Below, piece after piece: positions 1 to 5,655 of a DNA stretch of 5,807 nt. The position numbers and the translations under genes are program-made. Source of the DNA: CAYZUC01 sp964481705 (GTDB taxonomy: Bacteria; Bacillota; Clostridia; Lachnospirales; Lachnospiraceae). Position 1 is the first letter of the stretch. Each line of letters opens with the position of its first letter. The DNA lies in contig CAYZUC010000141.1 in assembly GCA_964481705.1 (NCBI GenBank), forward strand, positions 1 through 5,807, in the 5' to 3' direction. The notes under the pieces were generated by a model. The model was given only the letters and a program-made list of their open reading frames with translations. It did no database searches and was not told the DNA's origin.

Positions 1-305
1 TCTACAACCTGTTCTGGTTTCTTCTCAAGTTTCTCTCTTAATGTAGTCTCTTTCATACCACCTACATAATCAGAGTGATGATAATACATCTTCTGATCAA
101 GTTTCTTACCTGTTACCTGAATCTTTGCTGCATTAACAACGATTACATAATCTCCTGTGTCAATGTGTGGTGTAAAGATTGGTTTATTCTTTCCTCTTAA
201 AACTTTAGCAACTTCCGATGCTAAACGTCCTAATGTCATACCATCAGCGTCTACAACGTACCATTTTCTATCGATTGTAGCCGGACTAGCCATAAAAGTC
301 TTCAT
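1..305 (-). CDS. rplM: 50S ribosomal protein L13 (partial, C-terminus cut by window edge)
   Basis: Large-subunit ribosomal protein L13, an early-assembly 23S rRNA-binding protein. The first 101 residues are present of a usual length near 142; the end lies outside the window. The translation begins MKTFMASPATIDRKWYVVDA and continues with features typical of L13: TLGRLAS (residues 24-30), VLRGK (35-39), the HIDTGDYVIVVNA stretch (47-59) and KMYYHHSDYVGG (72-83). The start is the ATG at 303-305, preceded by a GGAGG ribosome binding site (313-317) with a 7-base spacer. The gene has its own consensus promoter and a structured leader, so it is transcribed separately from the uronate operon behind it. 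In most Firmicutes rpsI (S9) follows rplM, which would place it just beyond the left edge; that is expectation, not seen. Identification is secure. Confidence 0.97.
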   Translation of the reverse strand, partial: MKTFMASPATIDRKWYVVDADGMTLGRLASEVAKVLRGKNKPIFTPHIDTGDYVIVVNAAKIQVTGKKLDQKMYYHHSDYVGGMKETTLREKLEKKPEQVV

Positions 306-320
306 TACGATACCTCCAAA

Positions 321-390
321 TAATAATATCTGTTTCCTGTTACAACATATTTAAAATGCTCTCGCCGGGGCTTTGGTCTAAGCATTATTA
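321..390 (-). ncRNA. Probable L13 leader (ribosomal protein autoregulatory 5' UTR element)
   Basis: The roughly 100-base untranslated leader between the rplM promoter and its start codon contains a clear stem: AATGCT (381-386, minus-strand reading) pairs with AGCATT (355-360) around a 20-base purine- and C-rich loop containing CCAAAGCCCCGGC. A second possible pairing joins 384-390 with 321-327 (7 bp, all A/T), and the latter lies just upstream of the ribosome binding site. An L13 leader family is known upstream of rplM in Firmicutes, thought to let L13 control its own synthesis. Position and general shape fit, but I matched it from memory and not against a covariance model. Confidence 0.6.
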
Positions 391-410
391 AAACTACGTC
401 ACATTGAGTT

Positions 411-439
411 ATTATATTACACGCATCGGGGTGTGTCAA
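411..439 (-). promoter_or_regulatory. Consensus sigma-A promoter of rplM
   Basis: On the minus strand TTGACA (434-439) and TATAAT (411-416) are both perfect matches to the vegetative sigma factor consensus and are separated by exactly 17 bases. Transcription should start near 403-405, giving a leader of about 100 bases before the rplM start codon. A perfect promoter fits a highly expressed ribosomal protein gene. Confidence 0.92.
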
Positions 440-507
440 CCTAATTTTCGCGGTTTTATCGATTTTCTCACTGGATTTACTCAATTGTCTCGATCGTACA
501 TCAATAC

Positions 508-539
508 AAGAAGAAAATAGTCAGAAAACAATCTGACTA
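508..539 (-). terminator. Rho-independent terminator after uxuA
   Basis: Read on the minus strand, TAGTCAGA (532-539) and TCTGACTA (518-525) form a perfect 8-bp stem around a 6-base loop, followed directly by the T-rich tract TTTTCTTCTT (508-517). The hairpin lies about 135 bases after the uxuA stop codon and before the rplM promoter, so it separates the two transcription units. Confidence 0.85.
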
Positions 540-544
540 CTTCT

Positions 545-626
545 CTCATTTTTATTCTATCTTATTAATTCTTCATTTGCGTTATATTTGCATAAAGCAA
601 TTTGGTTCATTCGTTCGGGTACTGTT
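545..626. other. Non-coding stretch in the uxuA 3' untranslated region, no gene seen
   Basis: AT-rich sequence between the terminator and the 13-bp repeat block. Only very short frames without ribosome binding sites occur, for example a 17-codon minus-strand frame beginning MNQIALCKYN. The gene-free stretch as a whole (306-676) holds the rplM leader and promoter, the uxuA terminator and the tandem repeats. I see nothing else in this part. Confidence 0.6.
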
Positions 627-704
627 AACGATTGTTGCTACCAACTGTTGCAACCAATTGTTGCTGTCAGGCGTTGCTATCGATTGCTTTTTTCGATTGC
701 TTCC
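627..704 (-). repeat. Degenerate 13-bp tandem repeat across the uxuA stop codon
   Basis: The core GTTGC (plus strand) occurs at 634, 647, 660 and 673, exactly 13 bases apart. Whole units can be laid end to end at 627-639, 640-652, 653-665 and 666-678. Two more diverged units (679-691 and 692-704) share CGATTGCTT and lie in the last codons of uxuA. The plus-strand consensus is roughly ACCAATTGTTGCT. Because GTTGC and GCAAC both occur, short hairpins such as 650-664 are possible. The unit length is not a multiple of three and the array extends past the stop codon, so it is not a protein repeat. Function unknown. Confidence 0.65.
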
Positions 705-1744
705 CAAAGTCCATTTAAATAGGTAGCTCCCAGTGCACGGTCATATAATCCATATCCCGGCATTGCTACTTCATCCCAAATCATTCTACCATGATCCGGA
801 CGAATTACTCCATCAAAGTCTATATCATATAAAGCCTTCATAATCTCATACATATCAAAACTGCCATCGCTGGATAAGTGCGCAGCTTCCTCGAAATTCG
901 TGGGGCTTATAAATTTCAAATTCCTTACATGTGCAAAATGAATTCTTCCTTTTAATGAGCGAATCATAGCAGGTAAATCATTCTCCAGATTCGTTCCGTA
1001 GCTTCCGGAACAGAATGTCACACCATTATGCACATTATCAACCATTTTCATCATGCGGTCAATATTTTTCTGATTAATGATGATGCGCGGCAGACCGAAT
1101 ACGGACCAAGCCGGATCATCTGGATGAATAGCCATTTTAATATCATACTTATCACAAACCGGCATAATCGCTTCCAAGAAATATTTCAGATTTGCAAAAA
1201 GCTTTTCTTCATCTACATCCTTGTACATTTCAAACAGTTCTTTGACACCGGCAAGTCTCTCCGGTTCCCAGCCTGGCATCACGTAGCCATTGCTGTTGCT
1301 GTCTATTGTCTCAAACATTTTCTCCGGATTCAGTGCATCTACTGCTTCTTGTGTATATGCCATTACCGTAGAACCATCTGCACGAAGTCGTGCAAGTTCC
1401 GTTCTTGTCCAGTCAAAAACCGGCATGAAATTGTAACAAACCAGATGGATGTCTTCTTGTCCAAGGCTCTCCAGAGTGGTTATGTAATTCTGAATATGCT
1501 CATCTCTTTGCGCTGTACCGATTTTAATGGAATCATGTACATTTACACTCTCTATTCCCGATAACTCCAGACCTGATGTCTCTATTTCACTTTTCAGAGC
1601 ATGAATCTTCTCTTTCTCCCATGCTTCACCCGGTATGGAATCATATAATGTAGATATAACGCCCTTCACTCCCGGTATTTGTCTGATTTGTTTCAGGGTT
1701 ACGGAATCAGCATTGCTTCCAAACCATCTAAGTGTCATCTTCAT
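677..1744 (-). CDS. uxuA: Mannonate dehydratase UxuA
   Basis: Cytoplasmic EC 4.2.1.8: D-mannonate to 2-keto-3-deoxy-D-gluconate plus water, in the glucuronate branch of hexuronate breakdown. The 355-residue protein has the length usual for Firmicutes UxuA (E. coli has about 394) and family blocks in order: CYNFMPVFDWTRT (103-115), HPDDP (207-211), FCSGSYG (244-250), HFAHVRN (269-275) and RPDHGRM (315-321). By position, His207, Cys245, His272 and Asp317 correspond to the metal ligands described for the Streptococcus suis enzyme. A longer reading starts at 1762, but its first codons contain the GGAGGG ribosome binding site (1755-1760); the ATG at 1742-1744, giving MKMTLRWFG, is 10 bases after it and is preferred. 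It is the last gene of the transporter operon, 111 bases after the binding protein. UxuB, UxaC and KDG kinase are not in this window. Confidence 0.96.
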   Translation of the reverse strand: MKMTLRWFGSNADSVTLKQIRQIPGVKGVISTLYDSIPGEAWEKEKIHALKSEIETSGLELSGIESVNVHDSIKIGTAQRDEHIQNYITTLESLGQEDIHLVCYNFMPVFDWTRTELARLRADGSTVMAYTQEAVDALNPEKMFETIDSNSNGYVMPGWEPERLAGVKELFEMYKDVDEEKLFANLKYFLEAIMPVCDKYDIKMAIHPDDPAWSVFGLPRIIINQKNIDRMMKMVDNVHNGVTFCSGSYGTNLENDLPAMIRSLKGRIHFAHVRNLKFISPTNFEEAAHLSSDGSFDMYEIMKALYDIDFDGVIRPDHGRMIWDEVAMPGYGLYDRALGATYLNGLWEAIEKSNR

Positions 1745-1754
1745 TCCGAATTGA

Positions 1755-1760
1755 CCCTCC
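1755..1760 (-). promoter_or_regulatory. Ribosome binding site that sets the uxuA start
   Basis: GGAGGG on the minus strand, 10 bases before the ATG at 1742-1744. It overlaps the upstream in-frame ATG (1760-1762), which has no ribosome binding site of its own, so the downstream start is favoured. Confidence 0.8.
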
Positions 1761-1792
1761 ATTCAATGTGTTTCTAACTTTTTTGAAAATTA

Positions 1793-1817
1793 GGGCGCCC
1801 CTTACTATGGAGCGCCC
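1793..1817 (-). other. GC-rich intergenic hairpin between binding protein gene and uxuA
   Basis: GGGCGC (1812-1817, minus reading) pairs with GCGCCC (1793-1798) in a strong 6-bp stem, with two further G-C pairs possible after one mismatch. The following sequence TAATTTTC is only a weak T tract. It may be a leaky terminator or an RNA-stabilising or processing structure that sets uxuA expression relative to the binding protein gene. No separate promoter for uxuA is visible after it. Confidence 0.6.
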
Positions 1818-1830
1818 ATCAAGTTCACCC

Positions 1831-1860
1831 ACTAATTTAGGCTAGAGCCTAGATATTAGT
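1831..1860 (-). other. Hairpin overlapping the stop codon of the binding protein gene
   Basis: ACTAAT (1831-1836) and ATTAGT (1855-1860) pair as the base, and TAGGCT (1838-1843) with AGCCTA (1846-1851) as the upper stem, separated by a small internal loop. The stop codon (1856-1858) lies in the basal helix. A stem at this place could protect the 3' end of the upstream message; this is inference from position. Confidence 0.5.
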
Positions 1861-3586
1861 TTGCAGGTAATGTGTCAACATCACCAAATGTTGCTTCCCA
1901 TTTCTCAGTACGTTCGTCAATAACAGCCTGACCGCCTGAGCTTAAGTAATCTTCCATTCCAGAATCCCAAACAGAATCAAAGTCTGCTTCTTTCGCGGAT
2001 ACGGATGTATCAAAGATAATATCTCTCTTTTCAATCATAGCAGGTCCGATACCTTCCTGAGCTTCGATATAAGGTACACGAACGTTTTTAGGTGCCTGAG
2101 CATCGTTGTTACAGATTTCATTAGCTCTTACAATCAACGCTGGATCAATGCCTGCATAGCTGTGAGAAAGTGATTTCAATGTAAGTTCATCATCCATAAG
2201 GTGAAGTCCGTTACAGGTAATTGTGTAATCAATGTTGATAGCAGAGTTCATGATCGGCTCACCAGTTGCTGCTATGGTCTCATATGCGCCATCATCAAGA
2301 ACTTTGTATGTCACACCTTCATCTCCAAGCTGTAAGTACTGGATTACTTCAGGAGAAGTAATGTACTCTAAGTAAAGCATGGAAGCTACAGGTTCGTCGT
2401 TTGTAGTAGGGAAGAAGATTTTACGATCTCCTGCTGTAGAGTAAGAATATTTGTTGTATCCACCATTCTTATCATCAAAACACTCAATCGGAATATATCC
2501 TGCATCTTCGCCTGCTACTCTTTGAATGCTTGCCTGGATGCTGTCATCACCATTTCTGTATACATAATCCCAGTTGTGGCAGATAGCTCCAACATAACCA
2601 GCCTTCATCATATCGTCTTCTGCAGTATCACCAGCTGTATGAAGAGCAAAATCATTCCAGATAAGACCTTCGTTATACCACTGATTTAAAATCTTTGTTC
2701 CTTCTTTAATACCATTCTCTGTTAAATATCTCTCATCAAATCCATTTACATAGAGTTCTTTATCTGCAATATCAGGATCCATCATAGATTCTAATAAGGC
2801 AGATGCTCTCCAGCCTACATCAGTACTCATAGAATAAGGAACCATCTTGCTGGCATCTGCTCCAAGAAGAGTATCAGCATTGTCCTTGAAAGCAACAAGC
2901 ATATCATGGAACTCATCTGTTGTCTTAGGCTCTTCCATGTTCAATTTCTTTAACCAGTCGCCACGAACAAATGTTACTGTACGGTTTGTATTTGCTCTTT
3001 TTCCTTCGATTGCATAAATTGCACCTGTCTCAGGATCTTTATCCCAATACAAGTTGGTGTCACCTAAGAAGCCCCAAAGATTTGGAAGGATATCCTTGTA
3101 TCCGTCAATATACGGAGCTAAATCATAAACAGCGTCCATACCTGCATATGTCTGGATAGATGCATAATCATATGTCAAGCAAACGTCAGGAGCAGTACCT
3201 GCTGCCAGAAGGTTGTTGATTTCCTCAACCTCAGTCCATCTGGGAACTGCTACAAATTCAACTTCTACATTGTATTTGTCAAGCATTCCAGCCTTGATAT
3301 AATCTGTGTACATATTGTTGACAGGATCAGAACCACCATCATTTGCTCTGTCAAAAACTTCTACGGTGATTTTCTTTGTCTCTGGGAATTTACCATCCAC
3401 AAGACCTGAATCAGCTGTTGCTGCTGCCTCGGTACCTGCTTCTGTTTCTGCTACCTCTGTAGCTCCCTCTGTCTCTTTTGCTTCTGTTGCTGCCGGTTCT
3501 GCCGACTGTGCTGCTTTGTTACCGCATCCTACAAGGGTAAGTACCATTGTGGTCGCGAGTAACATGGAAATAATTCTTCTTTTCAT
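1856..3586 (-). CDS. Extracellular solute-binding lipoprotein (LplA/YtcQ-type sugar ABC transporter)
   Basis: Membrane-anchored substrate-capture subunit of a carbohydrate ABC importer, 576 residues, in the size range of the large LplA/YtcQ/AguE group. The N-terminus MKRRIISMLLATTMVLTLVG is a lipoprotein signal peptide with lipobox LVGC and Cys21 as the lipidation site. Residues 22 to about 60 form an Ala/Glu/Thr-rich, probably flexible linker. The domain then shows a family 1 binding-protein pattern: EEINNLLAAGTAPDV (121-135), KDPETGAIYAI (183-193) before a predicted domain crossing, and a C-terminal Asp/Trp/Glu-rich helix ending VDTLPAN. A frame reading back to 3667 overlaps the previous gene; the ATG at 3584-3586 is chosen because GGGAGG (3592-3597) sits 5 bases before it. 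It follows the two permease genes by 61 bases and precedes uxuA. Related transporters import uronic-acid oligosaccharides (AguEFG aldouronates; YtcQ with YteP/YtcP for pectin fragments), so a uronide substrate is inferred, not shown. Confidence 0.93.
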   Translation of the reverse strand: MKRRIISMLLATTMVLTLVGCGNKAAQSAEPAATEAKETEGATEVAETEAGTEAAATADSGLVDGKFPETKKITVEVFDRANDGGSDPVNNMYTDYIKAGMLDKYNVEVEFVAVPRWTEVEEINNLLAAGTAPDVCLTYDYASIQTYAGMDAVYDLAPYIDGYKDILPNLWGFLGDTNLYWDKDPETGAIYAIEGKRANTNRTVTFVRGDWLKKLNMEEPKTTDEFHDMLVAFKDNADTLLGADASKMVPYSMSTDVGWRASALLESMMDPDIADKELYVNGFDERYLTENGIKEGTKILNQWYNEGLIWNDFALHTAGDTAEDDMMKAGYVGAICHNWDYVYRNGDDSIQASIQRVAGEDAGYIPIECFDDKNGGYNKYSYSTAGDRKIFFPTTNDEPVASMLYLEYITSPEVIQYLQLGDEGVTYKVLDDGAYETIAATGEPIMNSAINIDYTITCNGLHLMDDELTLKSLSHSYAGIDPALIVRANEICNNDAQAPKNVRVPYIEAQEGIGPAMIEKRDIIFDTSVSAKEADFDSVWDSGMEDYLSSGGQAVIDERTEKWEATFGDVDTLPAN

Positions 3587-3591
3587 TTTGT

Positions 3592-3597
3592 CCTCCC
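3592..3597 (-). promoter_or_regulatory. Ribosome binding site that sets the binding protein start
   Basis: GGGAGG on the minus strand, 5 bases before the ATG at 3584-3586. The reading from this start begins directly with a lipoprotein signal peptide, which supports it over the longer in-frame start at 3667 that would run into the upstream permease gene. Confidence 0.85.
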
Positions 3598-3624
3598 TTT
3601 GAATAGTGTATAAGTTATTTTGAT

Positions 3625-3646
3625 AAAACGAAAACTTTCGTTTTCG
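3625..3646 (-). terminator. Weak terminator-like hairpin between permease and binding protein genes
   Basis: Read on the minus strand, CGAAAAC (3640-3646) and GTTTTCG (3629-3635) form a 7-bp stem closed by a GAAA tetraloop (3636-3639), followed by TTTT (3625-3628). It starts two bases after the permease stop codon. Only three of seven pairs are G-C and the T tract is short, so read-through is likely. It could act as a partial terminator or processing barrier. The overlapping segment 3625-3644 is also a perfect inverted repeat of 9-base arms with a 2-base centre, so a protein-binding site is an alternative. Confidence 0.5.
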
Positions 3647-3647
3647 G

Positions 3648-4517
3648 TTACTCCTTAACTGCTCCAAGTGTTACACCATGGATGAAATAATTCTGCAAGA
3701 ACGGGTAAATACACAGAATAGGTACGGTAGAAAACATGACAATTGCTGTTTTCAAGGAGTCCTGCAAACCAGGTGCAGAGAATCCTTCCTGTGTGGTTAC
3801 CTCGACGTTATTCATATTACGCAACAAATTGTATAGCCATAACTGTAATGGGTAGAAATCCTTATTCTTAACATAATACAAAGCATCCGAATATCCATTC
3901 CAACGACCTACTGCATAGAACAGGGCAAGCGTCGCAAGTACCGGTTTTGACAATGGCAGATATATACTGACCAGAATACGGAAAAAGCTTGCTCCATCGA
4001 TTTCAGCTGATTCACGGATACTCTCAGGTATTCCATAGAAGAAGCTTCTCATAATGATCATATTGTAAACATTCAATACTGCCGGAATGATAAGGGATGA
4101 TGGGCGATCCAGCATTCCAAGGCTTCTAATCAGCAAATAGTTTGGAATCGTACCTGCGTTAAAAAACATGGTAATTGTAATGATAATATTGATTACTCCA
4201 CGTCCCTTTAACTTGTTGAATATCAAAGGATACGCGCATAATGTTGTCATAACAAGTGATGCTATTGTACAAACAACCGTCAGTCCAGCGGTAAAGAAAA
4301 AGGACTTAATGTAGTTTATATTCTTAAAGATTGTTCCGTAAGCTTCCAGGCTAAATCCCTTAGGGATAAGATAAACTTCATGGCGAATCAAATAATCCGG
4401 TGAACTCAAGGACCTCGCAAGAAGGTTTAACATAGGAATCAAGCAAATCAAACTAATAATGATACATATAATCACAAATACCCAGTCGCCTAATTTGGCT
4501 TTTTTTGACTTAATCAT
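3648..4517 (-). CDS. Carbohydrate ABC transporter permease, YtcP/LplC type
   Basis: Inner-membrane permease subunit of the importer, 289 residues, full length for the MalG-like YtcP/LplC group. About six membrane spans can be placed from hydrophobicity: near residues 12-34, 72-98, 107-129, 140-160, 190-205 and 256-277. The cytoplasmic EAA loop that docks the ATPase is at 169-188, with ESAEIDGASFF and then YLP matching the pattern EAA-x3-DGA-x9-x-LP. The C-terminus FIHGVTLGAVKE is typical of this group. The start ATG (4515-4517) has GGAGG (4527-4531) 9 bases upstream. It begins 21 bases after the first permease stop, so the two are almost certainly co-transcribed and form a heterodimer. The substrate cannot be read from the permease. 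Confidence 0.94.
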   Translation of the reverse strand: MIKSKKAKLGDWVFVIICIIISLICLIPMLNLLARSLSSPDYLIRHEVYLIPKGFSLEAYGTIFKNINYIKSFFFTAGLTVVCTIASLVMTTLCAYPLIFNKLKGRGVINIIITITMFFNAGTIPNYLLIRSLGMLDRPSSLIIPAVLNVYNMIIMRSFFYGIPESIRESAEIDGASFFRILVSIYLPLSKPVLATLALFYAVGRWNGYSDALYYVKNKDFYPLQLWLYNLLRNMNNVEVTTQEGFSAPGLQDSLKTAIVMFSTVPILCIYPFLQNYFIHGVTLGAVKE

Positions 4518-4538
4518 TTTCCATTTCCTCCTTTTCTT

Positions 4539-5501
4539 CTACCAAATTCCTCGTTCGCCAAGCTTGCGAGACAGCCAGTTGGCAAAGAGCAGGAAGAATA
4601 CACAAACAACGGACTGGAACAATCCTACAGCAGTCGTAAGTTCGAACTGCGAACCTCGAATACCGTTTTTATATACAAAAGTCGAAATTACATTTGCGGA
4701 ACTCATAACGAGATTATTCTGTAAAGCAAATGGTCGATCGAAGTTACTTCCAATGATATTACCAAGCTGCATAATCAAAAGAACAACTATGGTTGGTTTC
4801 AAGCCCGGCAGGGTAATGTGCCACATTTTCTTGAACCTGCCTGCACCGTCTACCGATGCTGCTTCGTATAGCTCCGGACTGATTCCTGTCATGGCTGCAA
4901 TATAGATGATGGAATTCCATCCAAAGCTCTGCCATGCACCAAGGAATATGTATGTAGCCACCCAGTGATTCGGGTCATCCAAAAATGGAACCTTATTCAT
5001 TCCCATCGCACCCAAAACCAGGTTTACAAGTCCGTCTGTAGGGGCAAATAACTGTAATGCAAGACCATAAATAATAACCCATGATAAGAAGTGAGGCATA
5101 TAAGCAATGGTCTGTACCGTCTTTTTGAATTTCTTTCCACGAAGCTCGTTGATAATCAAAGCAAAAATAATGGGAACCGGGAATCCAACTACTAAATCCA
5201 GTAAATTCAGCATCAAAGTATTCCTTAATGCATATAGGAAATCACGATTCTTGAATGCTTTGATAAAGTATTCCATACCGTAGTTTTTTGCCCAGGGCAT
5301 TTCAACTACATCTTTTCCAATCTGGAATTTCTTAAAAGCAATTTGAACAAACCACATGGGTTCATATTTAAATACGAAAAAGTAGATCATTGGCAATAAT
5401 AGCAATGCATACAACTGCCAATATCTCTTTATGTATGCGATTCTTTTCGATTTTTTTGAAGCAGAAATTTCTGCTGTCTTCTCAGCTTTTGAAGCTTTCA
5501 T
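4539..5501 (-). CDS. Carbohydrate ABC transporter permease, LplB/YteP type
   Basis: First gene of the operon: inner-membrane MalF-like permease of 320 residues. A Lys/Ser-rich cytoplasmic N-terminus (1-25) precedes a first span near 30-47 (LYALLLLPMIYFFVF). Further spans lie near 95-118, 132-152, 181-203, 236-256 and 290-311. The ATPase-docking EAA loop is at 213-232 (EAASVDGAGRF followed by ITLP), a good match to EAA-x3-DG-x9-I-x-LP. The C-terminus ends WLSRKLGERGIW, common in LplB proteins. A reading from 5528 adds nine residues but that ATG has no usable ribosome binding site; the ATG at 5499-5501 has GGAGGT (5508-5513) 6 bases before it and is chosen. It pairs with the following YtcP-type permease. 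No ATP-binding subunit is encoded nearby. Confidence 0.94.
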   Translation of the reverse strand: MKASKAEKTAEISASKKSKRIAYIKRYWQLYALLLLPMIYFFVFKYEPMWFVQIAFKKFQIGKDVVEMPWAKNYGMEYFIKAFKNRDFLYALRNTLMLNLLDLVVGFPVPIIFALIINELRGKKFKKTVQTIAYMPHFLSWVIIYGLALQLFAPTDGLVNLVLGAMGMNKVPFLDDPNHWVATYIFLGAWQSFGWNSIIYIAAMTGISPELYEAASVDGAGRFKKMWHITLPGLKPTIVVLLIMQLGNIIGSNFDRPFALQNNLVMSSANVISTFVYKNGIRGSQFELTTAVGLFQSVVCVFFLLFANWLSRKLGERGIW

Positions 5502-5507
5502 AGAATT

Positions 5508-5513
5508 ACCTCC
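5508..5513 (-). promoter_or_regulatory. Ribosome binding site of the first permease gene
   Basis: GGAGGT on the minus strand, 6 bases before the ATG at 5499-5501. It fixes the start of the first permease and lies within the first codons of the longer alternative reading, which argues against that reading. Confidence 0.85.
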
Positions 5514-5536
5514 ATAACACCGTAACATACCTCACA

Positions 5537-5550
5537 ACTAGTATACAAGT
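5537..5550 (-). promoter_or_regulatory. Candidate operator for the adjacent GntR/FCD regulator
   Basis: The minus-strand 14-mer ACTTGTATACTAGT is palindromic except for one symmetric pair and centres on GTATAC, with TNGTATACNA form. FCD-type GntR regulators often bind a GT-N-AC core, and the E. coli UxuR/ExuR operator is also centred on GTATAC. A wider imperfect repeat of 9-base arms covers 5538-5557. It lies just downstream of the expected transcription start, a position suited to repression. The link to the regulator is inferred from adjacency and motif form. Confidence 0.6.
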
Positions 5551-5560
5551 ATATTAGCAC

Positions 5561-5566
5561 ATTATA
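5561..5566 (-). promoter_or_regulatory. Minus-10 box of the transporter-uxuA operon promoter
   Basis: TATAAT on the minus strand is a perfect -10 hexamer, placing transcription start near 5554 and a leader of about 50 bases before the first permease. No good -35 is seen: TTTACG (5582-5587) matches four of six bases but at a short 15-base spacing. The -35 region overlaps the T tract of the preceding terminator. The promoter may be weak or need an activator. Confidence 0.6.
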
Positions 5567-5590
5567 TGTTGTTTGTCTAAACGTAAAAAC

Positions 5591-5618
5591 GACCAAATTA
5601 TTAAGAAATAATTTGGTC
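5591..5618 (-). terminator. Terminator of the GntR/FCD regulator gene (symmetrical hairpin)
   Basis: A perfect 12-bp stem (5591-5602 with 5607-5618) with a 4-base loop. On the minus strand it is followed by GTTTTT (5585-5590), giving an intrinsic terminator about 40 bases after the regulator stop. On the plus strand it is followed by ATTTTTC, so it could stop transcription in both directions, although no plus-strand gene is seen in this window. Confidence 0.85.
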
Positions 5619-5655
5619 ATTTTTCACATAAAAATAATGTTCTAACTTGATGATA

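Noticed and set aside
157..354. Plus-strand reading of 65 codons
   Set aside because: It lies antisense to the rplM coding region and its leader, has no ribosome binding site and no recognisable family; it is a shadow of the opposite strand.
627..704. CRISPR array or origin iterons
   Set aside because: Units are directly adjacent, only 13 bases long and degenerate, with no spacers; no cas or replication genes are present.
1028..1564. Plus-strand reading of 178 codons
   Set aside because: Fully antisense to uxuA, rich in Cys, His and Ile in a way typical of antisense frames, with no recognisable domain.
2557..2564. Second GTATAC core (TGTATACA) as a possible internal operator
   Set aside because: It falls inside the binding protein coding region, where GTA-TAC simply encodes Val-Tyr, and the flanks do not form an extended palindrome.
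3306..3602. Plus-strand Ala/Ser/Val-rich reading of 98 codons
   Set aside because: Antisense to the signal peptide and Ala/Glu/Thr linker of the binding protein; its repetitive look is the complement of that low-complexity linker.
3625..3644. Possible CcpA catabolite-response site
   Set aside because: The inverted repeat has a CG within A/T-rich arms, but it does not fit the TGWAANCGNTNWCA spacing well; the hairpin explanation fits better.
4459..4905. Plus-strand reading of 148 codons
   Set aside because: Antisense to the two permease genes and their junction, with no ribosome binding site or known motif.
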